Part shown: piece by piece, positions 32,283 to 40,295 of the stretch
Layout of the letters: each line of letters starts with the position of its first letter
Position numbering within the stretch: position 1 is the first letter of the stretch
Assembly (NCBI RefSeq): GCF_018613725.1
Contig: NZ_JAGGPS010000004.1
Span: forward strand, 124,001 to 188,000
Source: Hymenobacter sp. ISL-91
GTDB taxonomy: Bacteria > Bacteroidota > Bacteroidia > Cytophagales > Hymenobacteraceae
Reading direction: 5' to 3'
DNA: 64,000 bases
Notes under the pieces: model-generated
Database searches by the model: none
What the model was told of the DNA's origin: nothing
The model's input: the letters and a program-made list of their open reading frames with translations, nothing else
Made by a program: the position numbers and the translations under genes

Positions 32283-34588
32283 GTTCCGCCGTTGCCTCCG
32301 TTGCTACCCAAGCACCTGCCTGCGCCGGGCTGGTGCGGGCTGCCGGCCACAGCCGGGCCCGCCGCCGCACGCTGGCCTTGTTGCTACCCGCCCTGGCCGC
32401 CGCCGTACTGCTACTGACAGTAGCTGCGGCCTGGCCCCGCATGGGCTATGCTGTGGCTGGCGTATCGTTGGCACTGCTTGGGCTGGCCGGCTGGGCGCTC
32501 TGGCTCATCTGGCACGAGCCGGCCGCGGCTACGGCCCGCCGCCTCAACCAGCAGCACCCCAGTCTGGAAGACAGTGCCGCGCTGCTGCTGCACCCTACTA
32601 CCGACCTAAACCTGCTGGAGCAACTGCAGCAGCAGCGGCTTCGGGAGCGGCTGCCAAACTTGGCCGCTGCCGGCCCGCTGCTGTCCGTAGATTTCCGGCC
32701 GGCGCTGGGCGGCGCGGGGGCACTGCTGCTGCTGGCGGCGCTGGTGTGGTGGCAGCGGCCCGGCGCGGCAGTGGCTACGGCCGCAAGTGGCGCGCCCGTG
32801 GCGCTGCGGTTTCAGGAGGTACCGGCCCAACCCGCCGCGGCTCCGCGCATCATAGAAACCCGGCTGCGGGTGCAGCCTCCGGCCTACACGCGCCAGGCGG
32901 GGTTTACGCCCGAATCCGGCTCGTTTCGGTGCCCGGCTGGCAGCCGCGTGCGTTGGCAGGTGCGCCTGAGCCGCCCCTCGAAAACGCCGCCGGTGCTGGA
33001 GCTGGGCAGCCGCAAGCTGCCGCTGCAGCCAGTACCGGGTGATTCGCTGGCTTTCAGTCGGGAAGAAACGCTGACGGCTTCGGCGCTGTACCGGCTGCGG
33101 CTGGGCGGGCAGGTTTCCGATGATTATTCAGTTGAAGTAGTGGCCGATCAGGCCCCAATTATTCGTCTCATTCGGCCCAAAGCCTATACGCTGGTGGAAT
33201 TTGGCCAACCGCCACGGGTGGCCATCGAGGCCCAGCTGAAGGACGATTATGGCCTGAGCCGCGCCCGCTTGGTAGCCACCGTGGCCCAGGGCCAGGGCGA
33301 GGCCGTGAAATTTACGGAAGTGGTAACCGAGCTGAGCGCCGGCCTGGGCAGCCAGCCCGGCACCGCCACACTGCGCCCGGTGCTCAACCTGCGGGCGCTG
33401 GGCCTGACCTACGGTGACGAGGTGTATTTCTACCTGCAGGCCTGGGACAACCGCCAGCAGCTCACCCGCTCCGACACCTATCTGGTGCAGTGGGAAGATA
33501 CGACGGTGCAGACCAGTACACTTGATGCCTCATTGGGCGTGAATACGGCTCCGGCCTATTTCCGCAGCCAGCGCCAGATTATCATCGATACCGAAAAGCT
33601 GCTGGCCGAGCAAAGCAAGTTGCCCGCCGCCACGGTGCAGGAGCGCGCCAACAGCATAGGCGTAGACCAAAAGCTGCTGCGCATGCGCTACGGCAAGTTT
33701 CTGGGCGAAGAAACCGACGAAAGCATCGGCGGGGCCACCCGCCCCGATGCGCAGGACAAGGCGACCAAGCCCGCCGACCCGCCCGGCATGGGCTCGGTGG
33801 TAGCCGAAGACCACACTACCCCCGAACCAGCTGCTGCCGAGAAAGAGGAGGAGCACCACGAAAACGACGGCCACGACCACAGTGCCGGCCTGCCGGCGCG
33901 GGCTGGACAGTCGGCCGCCGAGGCCCGCACCGCCGAGCTGATGGAGCCCTACATGCACCGCCACGACGACTCAGAAACGGCCGATTTTCTGGAGCCTGCT
34001 GTGAAGGCCAAGTTGCAGGCCGTGCTGGCCCAGATGTGGGAGGCGGAGCTGCGGCTGCGCACCGGAAGGCTCCGCGAAGCCCTGCCCTTCGAGTACCGCG
34101 CCCTGCGCCTGTTGAAGCAGGTACAGCAGCAAACCCGGGCCTACGTGAAAAAGGCCGGTTTTACGCCCCCGCCCATGCCCGAAGCCACCACCCGCCTCAC
34201 CGGCGACCTAGACGGTGCCGCCGCGCCGCGCCGCCAGCGTCAGCTCGATGCGCCGCCCCGGCAGCCCACTTTGCGGGCCGCCCTCACCACCGTGCAACAG
34301 CTGCGCGCCCCGGGCCGCTCTCCGGCCGGGGCCGCCACCGCGCTGGAACAGGCGGGCCCCGAGCTTGCACGGGCTGCCCTGCAAACGCCCGGCCGCTACT
34401 TGGCCGCCTTGCGCCATTTGCGCGAAGCAACAGCAGCCCTCCGCGCCGGCCAGCCGGTTAACAAGGCCAGCTTATTGCCGCTGGAACGCGCCTTTACCGA
34501 TTTGCTGCCAGTACCTGCCCCGACCCCAACGGCCCGCCCCGCTCCCAACAGCGGACTTACCCGCCGCTATTTCGATTTGTTGAACTGA
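32279..34588 (+). CDS. DUF4175-like membrane protein of the MoxR/Bat locus
   Basis: A 769 aa protein with TM helices near 32-50, 55-75 and 143-160. A long extracytoplasmic region includes beta-rich pieces (IIETRLRVQPPAYTRQAGFT, YSVEVVADQAPIIRLIRPKA, YGLSRARLVATVAQGQGEAV). These are typical of the uncharacterised large membrane proteins (DUF4175-like) in Bacteroidota Bat clusters. The middle is acidic and His-rich (AAAEKEEEHHENDGHDHSAG, about 520-545). The C-terminal part contains helical segments (AVLAQMWEAELRLRTGRLRE). It starts at 32279 in the ATGA overlap with the BatA-like gene. Its role is probably periplasmic assembly or sensing, which is inference from the neighbourhood. Confidence 0.85.
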   Translation: MSSAVASVATQAPACAGLVRAAGHSRARRRTLALLLPALAAAVLLLTVAAAWPRMGYAVAGVSLALLGLAGWALWLIWHEPAAATARRLNQQHPSLEDSAALLLHPTTDLNLLEQLQQQRLRERLPNLAAAGPLLSVDFRPALGGAGALLLLAALVWWQRPGAAVATAASGAPVALRFQEVPAQPAAAPRIIETRLRVQPPAYTRQAGFTPESGSFRCPAGSRVRWQVRLSRPSKTPPVLELGSRKLPLQPVPGDSLAFSREETLTASALYRLRLGGQVSDDYSVEVVADQAPIIRLIRPKAYTLVEFGQPPRVAIEAQLKDDYGLSRARLVATVAQGQGEAVKFTEVVTELSAGLGSQPGTATLRPVLNLRALGLTYGDEVYFYLQAWDNRQQLTRSDTYLVQWEDTTVQTSTLDASLGVNTAPAYFRSQRQIIIDTEKLLAEQSKLPAATVQERANSIGVDQKLLRMRYGKFLGEETDESIGGATRPDAQDKATKPADPPGMGSVVAEDHTTPEPAAAEKEEEHHENDGHDHSAGLPARAGQSAAEARTAELMEPYMHRHDDSETADFLEPAVKAKLQAVLAQMWEAELRLRTGRLREALPFEYRALRLLKQVQQQTRAYVKKAGFTPPPMPEATTRLTGDLDGAAAPRRQRQLDAPPRQPTLRAALTTVQQLRAPGRSPAGAATALEQAGPELARAALQTPGRYLAALRHLREATAALRAGQPVNKASLLPLERAFTDLLPVPAPTPTARPAPNSGLTRRYFDLLN

Positions 34589-34689
34589 CGTAGCACGAAC
34601 CGCAGAACGGCAAAGCCAGGCTCCCGCTTCATACAATAGCAGTTCAACGTCCTCCTAAGCACTACTTGCTAAGCTCTACGCACTAAAAA

Positions 34690-36492
34690 ATGCTTTACCT
34701 GCTCCCCCTGTTGCTGGCTGTGTTGCTTACCGTACTGGCTTGGCGCCGGGCCGATACGCGACGGCGGGGGCTGCGCGTGGCGGCTGGGCTGCTGGCCGCG
34801 GCCGGACTGGCCCTAGCCGCCCTGCCGCCCACCCGCAGCCGGCCGGCCACTGCCCCGGGAGCCACCACGGCCGTACTGCTCACGCCCGGCTACTCGCCCG
34901 ACACGTTGGCCGCGCTGCTGGCCCGCTTTGGCCCGGGCACGCCGCTGTGGCGCTTCGCCCCCGAGCAAATAAACCCCGCCCCCGATACGCCCACCTTTCG
35001 CAACACCAGCGCCATCCGGGCTAAGCTGCCAGGCCTGCGCCGCCTACACGTGCTGGGGCAAGGCCTGCCCGCCGCCGATGTACCCGCCCTGGCCGGCCTC
35101 GCGCTGACAGCCCACGCCGACGCGCCGCTGGCCGGCTTCCGGCAGGCAGTTTGGGAGGCGCGGCCCACCCTGGGCGAAACCTGGACGGTGAGCGGCTCGT
35201 TTGCGGCCTCCCAAGCCGGGCCGGTGTGGCTACGGCTGCACGCGGCCGGCACCGTGCGCGACTCGGTAAAACTGCCGAAAGGGTCAGGCAGCTTCCGGTT
35301 GCGTTTTACGCCACGGATGGCGGGTCGGGCAGTGTATGCGCTGGAAGCCCGCAGCAACAACCAGCCCCTGTCGCGCGAGCCGGTTCCGGTAGAGGTACTC
35401 GCCGCCGAGCCACTGCGGGTGCTACTGCTGTCCGCCACGCCGTCGTTTGAGCTGCGGTTTCTGAAAAACTATCTGGCTGGCCGCCAGTACGCGGTGGCGC
35501 TGCGCAATGGCCTGAGCCGGGGCCTCACCCAAACCGAGTTTCTGAATCTACCCAACCCACCGGCCCTGGGCAACCTCACGCCCGCCCTGCTCGGTCGTTT
35601 TGATGTAGTTGTGACCGATGCGGCCACCCTAGCCAGCCTCAGCGGAGCCGAAACCACGGCGTTGCGCGTGGCCATTGCCAATGGCACGGCCGGCCTGCTG
35701 CTGCTGGCCGATGCGGCCACGCTGCCCCGCCAGCTGCCCGGTGGCGCGGTGTTCGGGCTGCAGGCCCGGCCGGCCGCTGCGGCCGCCATGGCCCAACAGC
35801 TGCGCTGGTCCCAAGCTCCGGCCAGTGCCACGGCGCTGGTACCGGCCACATTGCGGTCTGCCGAAGGCCTGCGGCCCCTCGTCAGCCTCAGCGCGGGCGG
35901 GGCGGCAGTAGCAGCGGGTCGACGGCTGGGGCTGGGCACAGTGGCCGTGAGTACGCTAACCGAAACATTTCCGTGGCAGCTGAGCGGGCAGGCAGCCGTG
36001 TATGAGGCGTACTGGAGCCACCTGCTGGGGGCCACTCGCCCGCCCCGGCCCGCCGCGCTTAGCATTGCGCCGCTCAGCCACTGGCCCCGGCCCAACGCGC
36101 CACTAACATTGCGCACCACCGGCGCGGCTACCGGCCCGCTGGTCGTTACCGGCCCCAATGGCACGACCGTATCTGTTGCCCGCCGCCCCGATGCCCAGGT
36201 ACCCGAGTGGAGCACTGCCCCCTACTGGCCCGCTGCAACCGGCTGGCATAAGGCCCAGATTGGCGCAGCGCAGCAGTGGTTTTACGTGTACGCTCCTGGC
36301 CAATGGCAGGGCCCCGAGCAGCCGGAGTGGCAGCTGGCTGCTGCACAGATGGCAACAACAGTTGCCGCCGCGGCAATGGAGGCGAGCATAAGCGCGGGCG
36401 GTGCGGCTGGGCGCGAAACCTGGCCCCGCTGGTGGGGGTATGTGCTGGTGGTAGCAGGCGCGGGCCTGCTCTGGCTGGAAGAGAAGCTATAG
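34690..36492 (+). CDS. Membrane protein with glutamine-amidotransferase-like fold
   Basis: A 600 aa protein with N-terminal TM helices (LYLLPLLLAVLLTVLAWRRA, 35-50) and a C-terminal one (WWGYVLVVAGAGLLWLEEKL). Between them are beta-sandwich-like stretches and a Rossmann-like segment (PLRVLLLSATPSFELRFLKN, LLGRFDVVVTDAATLASL, GTAGLLLLADAATLP). The latter matches the GATase1-like domain of other membrane proteins in MoxR/DUF58/Bat clusters. The usual catalytic Cys is not visible, so an enzymatic role is doubtful. It is the last gene of the rightward block; two hairpins follow. Confidence 0.83.
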   Translation: MLYLLPLLLAVLLTVLAWRRADTRRRGLRVAAGLLAAAGLALAALPPTRSRPATAPGATTAVLLTPGYSPDTLAALLARFGPGTPLWRFAPEQINPAPDTPTFRNTSAIRAKLPGLRRLHVLGQGLPAADVPALAGLALTAHADAPLAGFRQAVWEARPTLGETWTVSGSFAASQAGPVWLRLHAAGTVRDSVKLPKGSGSFRLRFTPRMAGRAVYALEARSNNQPLSREPVPVEVLAAEPLRVLLLSATPSFELRFLKNYLAGRQYAVALRNGLSRGLTQTEFLNLPNPPALGNLTPALLGRFDVVVTDAATLASLSGAETTALRVAIANGTAGLLLLADAATLPRQLPGGAVFGLQARPAAAAAMAQQLRWSQAPASATALVPATLRSAEGLRPLVSLSAGGAAVAAGRRLGLGTVAVSTLTETFPWQLSGQAAVYEAYWSHLLGATRPPRPAALSIAPLSHWPRPNAPLTLRTTGAATGPLVVTGPNGTTVSVARRPDAQVPEWSTAPYWPAATGWHKAQIGAAQQWFYVYAPGQWQGPEQPEWQLAAAQMATTVAAAAMEASISAGGAAGRETWPRWWGYVLVVAGAGLLWLEEKL

Positions 36493-36554
36493 CGCAAGCC
36501 ACAGTACTTGGCTGGCAATCAGCCAACTAGAGTAAATCCATACCGATTCCTGCC

Positions 36555-36579
36555 AGTAGGCCGTATCTTACGGCCTACT
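36555..36579 (+). terminator. Terminator hairpin 1 after the Bat-like block
   Basis: An 11-bp perfect stem AGTAGGCCGTA / TACGGCCTACT with a TCT loop, 62 nt after the stop of the last gene of the block. Confidence 0.8.
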
Positions 36580-36589
36580 TCATCCAAAA

Positions 36590-36627
36590 AACAGCCCGGG
36601 CCCCGCACTTGCGGAACCCGGGCTGTT
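36590..36627 (-). terminator. Terminator hairpin 2, towards the small lipoprotein gene
   Basis: An 11-bp stem AACAGCCCGGG (36590-36600) / CCCGGGCTGTT (36617-36627). Read leftward it ends with a T-run from the AAAAAA before it, so it best serves the leftward gene ending at 36660. Confidence 0.78.
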
Positions 36628-36659
36628 ATTGGCAAACCGGCAAAGCCGGCCGGCACTTA

Positions 36660-36899
36660 CTACTTCACTTCCTCGGTGGTCGTGGTAGTGGTGGTAGCCT
36701 CGGTGGTGGCCTCCGTGGTAGCAGGAGCAGCTTCTGGAGCTACTTCGGTCGTCGTTGCCGTCGAATCCATAGTCGTCGTGGTGGCGTCCATGGTGGTCGT
36801 TTCGGTAGCGGTGGTCGTTTCAACAGCCTTCTGCTCGCACGAAGTGAGGGCGGCGGCGAAAACGGCTACCAGGGCCGAAGCTTTCAGGAAATTTTTCAT
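36660..36899 (-). CDS. Small Thr-rich lipoprotein
   Basis: A 79 aa protein with lipoprotein signal MKNFLKASALVAVFAAALTS and lipobox Cys21. The mature part is almost only Thr, Glu, Ala and Val (TTTATETTTMDATTTTMDST and similar), low-complexity and likely disordered. Short Thr/Ser-rich lipoproteins of this kind are frequent in Hymenobacter-like genomes, with no assigned role; O-glycosylation at D-T/S-A motifs (for instance DAT, DST) is conceivable in Bacteroidota. It diverges from the ECF sigma factor gene at 37035. Confidence 0.75.
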   Translation of the reverse strand: MKNFLKASALVAVFAAALTSCEQKAVETTTATETTTMDATTTTMDSTATTTEVAPEAAPATTEATTEATTTTTTTEEVK

Positions 36900-36961
36900 G
36901 TTGGGGGTTGGTTGGAAATAGTATGATCCGAAAAACGCGGTTCATCCGTAAATCGGCCAAT

Positions 36962-37001
36962 GGTAACCCACTACCGAAAAATAATTTTTCAGTGGGTTAC
37001 C
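36962..37001. promoter_or_regulatory. Dyad in the divergent promoter of the lipoprotein and sigma genes
   Basis: GGTAACCCACT (36962-36972) and AGTGGGTTACC (36991-37001) form a perfect 11-bp stem. The interior holds a second AT dyad GAAAAATAATTTTTC. It lies 34 nt before the sigma-factor ATG and could be an operator or a 5' leader hairpin. Its AT-rich interior differs from the terminators nearby. Confidence 0.5.
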
Positions 37002-37034
37002 CAACCTCTGCCCACGTATTAAGAAACAAAGCGA

Positions 37035-37616
37035 ATGGGTAAGGGACAACCTTCCTACACCGACGAGGAGTTTGTGGCGGCCATCCGCCGCGACGACGAC
37101 CGGGCGCTGGCCCAGCTCTATCGGCTACACTTTCCGATGATTTCGCACTACGTGCTGCAAAACAGCGGCACCGACGACGAAGCCAAGGATGTGTACCAGG
37201 AGGGCGTAATGGTATTTTATGAGAAGGTCCGCGACGGCTCCCTGGAGCTCAGCTGCCAGATCAAAACCTACCTCTACGCCGTGTGCCGCCGCCTGTGGCT
37301 CAAGCGACTCGCCGAGAAAACCCGTTTCGGCGGCCGCCTCGACGACCACGAGCCGTTCCTGGAAACCGGCGCCGAAGCCGACTTGGAGCGGGCCGAGGAA
37401 AAGGAACGGCAACTGGGCACTATGGCGCAGTCGCTCGACCTGATCGGGGAGCCCTGCCGCTCGCTGCTCGAAGGCTTTTACCTGCTCGACAAGTCGATGC
37501 AGCAATTAACGGACGAGTTTGGCTACACCAACGCCGACAATGCCAAAAATCAGAAATACAAATGTCTGGTACGCCTGAAAAAGCTCTTTTTCAATCAGTA
37601 CCAGGAATCTAATTAG
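37035..37616 (+). CDS. ECF-type RNA polymerase sigma factor
   Basis: A 193 aa sigma-70 family protein. Region 2 is LAQLYRLHFPMISHYVLQNS, DEAKDVYQEGVMVFYEKVRD and LSCQIKTYLYAVCRRLWLKR. The linker carries DDHEPFLETGAEADLERAEE. Region 4 (LGTMAQSLDLIGEPCRSLLE, then MQQLTDEFGYTNADNAKNQK, YKCLVRLKKLF) binds the -35 element. This shape is common among Bacteroidota ECF factors. The next gene, across a palindrome, is a membrane protein with an anti-sigma-like N-terminus, its likely regulator. Confidence 0.92.
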   Translation: MGKGQPSYTDEEFVAAIRRDDDRALAQLYRLHFPMISHYVLQNSGTDDEAKDVYQEGVMVFYEKVRDGSLELSCQIKTYLYAVCRRLWLKRLAEKTRFGGRLDDHEPFLETGAEADLERAEEKERQLGTMAQSLDLIGEPCRSLLEGFYLLDKSMQQLTDEFGYTNADNAKNQKYKCLVRLKKLFFNQYQESN

Positions 37617-37619
37617 TGC

Positions 37620-37740
37620 TTATTTGGTAGAACGTCATTCAGAGCGCAGCGAAGAATCTCGCCTACTGACGTTGCGGCAGGATTTTAACGAGTTCACGCG
37701 AGATTCTTCGCTGCGCTCTGAATGACGTTCTACCAAATAA
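37620..37740. repeat. GTCAT-core hairpin between sigma factor and protease gene
   Basis: Perfect 43-bp arms (37620-37662 with 37698-37740; outer TTATTTGGTAGAACG). The core is GTCATTCAGAGCGCAGCGAA. It begins 3 nt after the sigma stop codon. Compared with 47769-47885 the core has C where that copy has A, and both arms change together. Confidence 0.95.
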
Positions 37741-37771
37741 CCATTAACCACGAGGCTCTTAGCTGTACATA

Positions 37772-38968
37772 ATGAAAACCGAAGCCGACTATTACGCCTT
37801 ATTTGAAGCCTACCGCGCTGGCGGACTGGCAGATGCGGACCGAACGACCCTGGAGCACCGCTTGGCCGCCGACCCCGCGCTGGCCCAGCGCCTGCAGGAA
37901 TTTGAGGAGCTGACCGGTACGCTAACCGCCTACGGACGGCGCCAGGCGCTACGCCAGCGTCTGGCGGCTATCCATGCCGATATGGTGGCCGAGCAAGCGC
38001 CTCGCCTCGATCTGGCCAAAGTGGCCGAGCAGGACGAGCGGGGCGAGCAGTTTGCCTCCGGGCAGGCTCCGCGGCCCATGCTGCGTATTTCGCGCACCGA
38101 GCAGAAGCTGCGCGCCTTCTGGCAGGGCCACCGCGCCACCATGATGGTGGCCGCCGCCGTGGCTGTGCTGGCCGTGTTCACTACACTGCTGGGCTTGGAA
38201 ATGTACCGCACCTCGCAGCAAAGCACCTCCTCGCGCAACGGCTACACCATGTTGCGCCGCGAAGTGGAGCGTATCAAGCGCGACCAGCGTAGCATGAACC
38301 GCGCTATTACCCAGATAGATGCGGCCGCGCCCGCCGAGCGCCTTAACCCCGGCAAGTTCAGCGGCACAGGCTTTGCCCTGACGGCCGACGGCTACCTTGT
38401 AACCAGCTACCACGTTATTCAGGGGGCCGACTCGCTGCTGATTGAAAACCGCGCCCGTCAGCGCTTCCGGGCCGAGCCGGTGTTTACAGATGTGGCCCAC
38501 GACCTGGCCATTCTGCAGATTACCGACAAAGACTTTACCGGATTCGGCCGCCTGCCCTACGCTTTCAAGCGGGGCCAGTCGGAGCTGGGCGAGAAGGTGT
38601 ATACCCTTGGTTACCCCCGCGAAGACCTGGTTTTCAACGATGGCTCGCTGAGCGCCCGTTCGGGCTTTGAGGGCGACACGGGCTTTTACCAGGTGAGCAT
38701 TCCGGTGAACCCAGGCAACTCGGGCGGCCCACTGCTTGATGACCGTGGCAACCTGATTGGCGTAGTAAGCGGCCGGCAAATGGACGTGCAGAGCGCTGCC
38801 TTCGCCACCAAATCGTCGTACCTGATGCGCTTGGTAGACTCGCTGAGTGCCGCTGGTGCGGGCAAGCCCTATAACCTGCCGCGCTATAACCAACTCGGTG
38901 GCACCACTCGCCCCCAGCAAATCCGCAAGCTCCAGGACTATGTGTTCGTGGTGAAAGTATACGAATAA
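37772..38968 (+). CDS. Membrane-anchored trypsin-like serine protease with anti-sigma-like N-terminus
   Basis: 398 aa in three parts. The cytoplasmic part (1-120) starts YYALFEAYRAGGLADADRTT and has EHRLAADPALAQRLQEFEEL, like the N-terminus of zinc-free anti-sigma proteins. One TM helix (about 123-143) follows. The periplasmic part is an HtrA/DegP-like chymotrypsin-fold protease (about 190-370) with His214 (VTSYHVIQGAD), Asp244 (VAHDLAILQI) and Ser317 (NPGNSGGPLLD). No PDZ domain is seen. The gene follows an ECF sigma gene, so a sigma regulator whose sensor is a protease is a reasonable inference. The N-terminus is related to that of the protein at 56466-57272. Confidence 0.9.
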   Translation: MKTEADYYALFEAYRAGGLADADRTTLEHRLAADPALAQRLQEFEELTGTLTAYGRRQALRQRLAAIHADMVAEQAPRLDLAKVAEQDERGEQFASGQAPRPMLRISRTEQKLRAFWQGHRATMMVAAAVAVLAVFTTLLGLEMYRTSQQSTSSRNGYTMLRREVERIKRDQRSMNRAITQIDAAAPAERLNPGKFSGTGFALTADGYLVTSYHVIQGADSLLIENRARQRFRAEPVFTDVAHDLAILQITDKDFTGFGRLPYAFKRGQSELGEKVYTLGYPREDLVFNDGSLSARSGFEGDTGFYQVSIPVNPGNSGGPLLDDRGNLIGVVSGRQMDVQSAAFATKSSYLMRLVDSLSAAGAGKPYNLPRYNQLGGTTRPQQIRKLQDYVFVVKVYE

Positions 38969-38994
38969 GCGACGGGCAACCAGCAAACCATATT

Positions 38995-39026
38995 AGCCCT
39001 ACTGCTTCAGCGGTAGGGCTTTTTTG
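38995..39026 (+). terminator. Rho-independent terminator after the protease gene
   Basis: An 11-bp stem (AGCCCTACTGC / GCGGTAGGGCT, one mismatch), loop TTCA, followed by TTTTTT. Confidence 0.88.
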
Positions 39027-39515
39027 TGCATTTGATTGAATTCGAACCCAGGTTAACTTATTGTCATTCAAAACTTTACATCATGCCATTTAGTCTAATC
39101 AGTTGCGCCACAGCAAAACAGCCTTATGCGTTGTAGCTGGAGCTGCTAAGAAATATAGAGGCTGGTTATGCTTTGTCTGTCAAGTATTTAACCGACTTAC
39201 TAACGACACCTTACCCCGCTATTCCCGTCTCACCAGTCTGCCCGTCCTTTAAACTGCCGCATATTCCTCGGCCGCCAACAATTACCGCACGATCTGAGCG
39301 CCCCGGCAGACGGAGCCTGTTACTGCAGGGCATAGGCAAGCATGTGCAGCAACTAGCCTCCCGGCCGTGGAGCGGAGCCGTAGTCCTGACAAGCCCGTCC
39401 GTGGCAGTTTCTTTGCAAAACCAGGTATCAAAATTGGCTGATGTGCGTACAGCTTCGAAGGCAGCCCGCTTGGGCAGTCCTGGACTTTTTTTACCGCTGA
39501 TTCTGCCTTTTTACT
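39027..39515. other. Long intergenic region, no gene recognised
   Basis: About 490 bp of lower-GC, mixed composition. An open frame crosses it (39173-39625), but it reads out of frame over the next real gene and has no protein-like features. No tRNA or stable long hairpin is seen; it may hold a degraded gene or a small RNA that I cannot identify. Confidence 0.4.
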
Positions 39516-39776
39516 ATGAGCAACCAACTCTCCACCGAAGTAGAAAAAATTCTACCCGAAGACATCATCAACGCGCTGCAAAGCGGCTACCGGGTGTTCC
39601 GCGGCGAGCAGGAGCATTTCGATGATATGGTAAAGCATGGCAGCTCGCTGCTACGCAAAATCTCGCAGCGTTTCACGCCTGTTCAGATTATTGTGGGCAT
39701 TGCGGTGCTGGCCAGCGTGGCCGTGGTGGCCGTATCGAAAACGGCTGAGGCCCTTGAAGATAACGATACTCAATAA
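39516..39776 (+). CDS. Small protein with one C-terminal TM helix
   Basis: An 86 aa protein. The N-terminal helical part (LSTEVEKILPEDIINALQSG, YRVFRGEQEHFDDMVKHGSS) is charged. A single TM helix (VQIIVGIAVLASVAVVAVSK) is followed by a short acidic end. The TM position suggests a tail-anchored or membrane-associated protein with the N-terminus in the cytoplasm. I do not recognise the family. A clear terminator follows, which supports a separate small gene. Confidence 0.7.
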   Translation: MSNQLSTEVEKILPEDIINALQSGYRVFRGEQEHFDDMVKHGSSLLRKISQRFTPVQIIVGIAVLASVAVVAVSKTAEALEDNDTQ

Positions 39777-39802
39777 CCAGCCCCGCTTATATCAGAACCA
39801 GA

Positions 39803-39832
39803 GCCTCTTCCCGATGGGAGGAGGCTTTTTTT
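39803..39832 (+). terminator. Rho-independent terminator
   Basis: A 10-bp stem GCCTCTTCCC / GGGAGGAGGC (one G-U) with a 3-nt loop, followed by TTTTTTT. Confidence 0.88.
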
Positions 39833-39855
39833 ATACAGCCCGTTTAATAATATAC

Positions 39856-39894
39856 TTTTATCAATAATATTTTATCCATATACTTGCACAAGTA
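39856..39894 (+). promoter_or_regulatory. Predicted promoter with palindrome over the -7 element
   Basis: TTTT (39856-39859), 19-nt spacer, then TATACTTG (39879-39886), close to TAnnTTTG. The dyad TACTTG-CA-CAAGTA (39881-39894) overlaps the -7 box. The surrounding 80 bp are strongly AT-rich. The next gene begins at 39993. Confidence 0.45.
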
Positions 39895-39992
39895 ATATAA
39901 ATACTTGCTTAGAATCCAGACAAAGCAAGTGCCTGCCTGGGTTGATTTAGCTGCCGATAACTCAGTATTCCTGCTGATAGACTTCCTGCCTT

Positions 39993-40286
39993 ATGAAAAC
40001 CGTTGTGTCGTTGTTCCTGCTGGCCGGAGTTATTGCGCTGGCAACTCCCGCCCACGCGCAGCAGTCAGCTGCCCGCCCTACGGCTAACGGTAGCCTCAAG
40101 CCCGCAAACGAACAACCAGCCAGCACTGCCCGGGCTGCCACTGCCAGCGTAGCCGAACGCAAGCTTACCTGGCAGCAGCGGCGCGCTATACGCAGAAAGA
40201 AGCTCACGCCTTATGCCGAGGCCATGCTGCACAACGAGCTGCTGCGCGAGGAACCAACCAAAAAAACCGAAACCAGCCTGTTTTAG
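39993..40286 (+). CDS. Small exported basic protein
   Basis: A 97 aa protein with signal peptide MKTVVSLFLLAGVIALATPA (cleavage near AHAQQSAA). The mature part is first Ala/Ser/Pro-rich, then strongly basic (ERKLTWQQRRAIRRKKLTPY), ending EEPTKKTETSLF. Probably periplasmic or envelope-bound through its basic helix. I do not recognise a family. It is preceded by the predicted promoter at 39856 and stops 10 bp from the convergent acyltransferase gene. Confidence 0.7.
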   Translation: MKTVVSLFLLAGVIALATPAHAQQSAARPTANGSLKPANEQPASTARAATASVAERKLTWQQRRAIRRKKLTPYAEAMLHNELLREEPTKKTETSLF

Positions 40287-40295
40287 CGCCGCAGT

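Noticed and set aside
39173..39625. Open frame of 150 codons across the 39-kb spacer
   Set aside because: It overlaps the better gene at 39516 in another frame, has a mixed basic/Pro composition without any domain or signal, and begins in AT-rich intergenic DNA.
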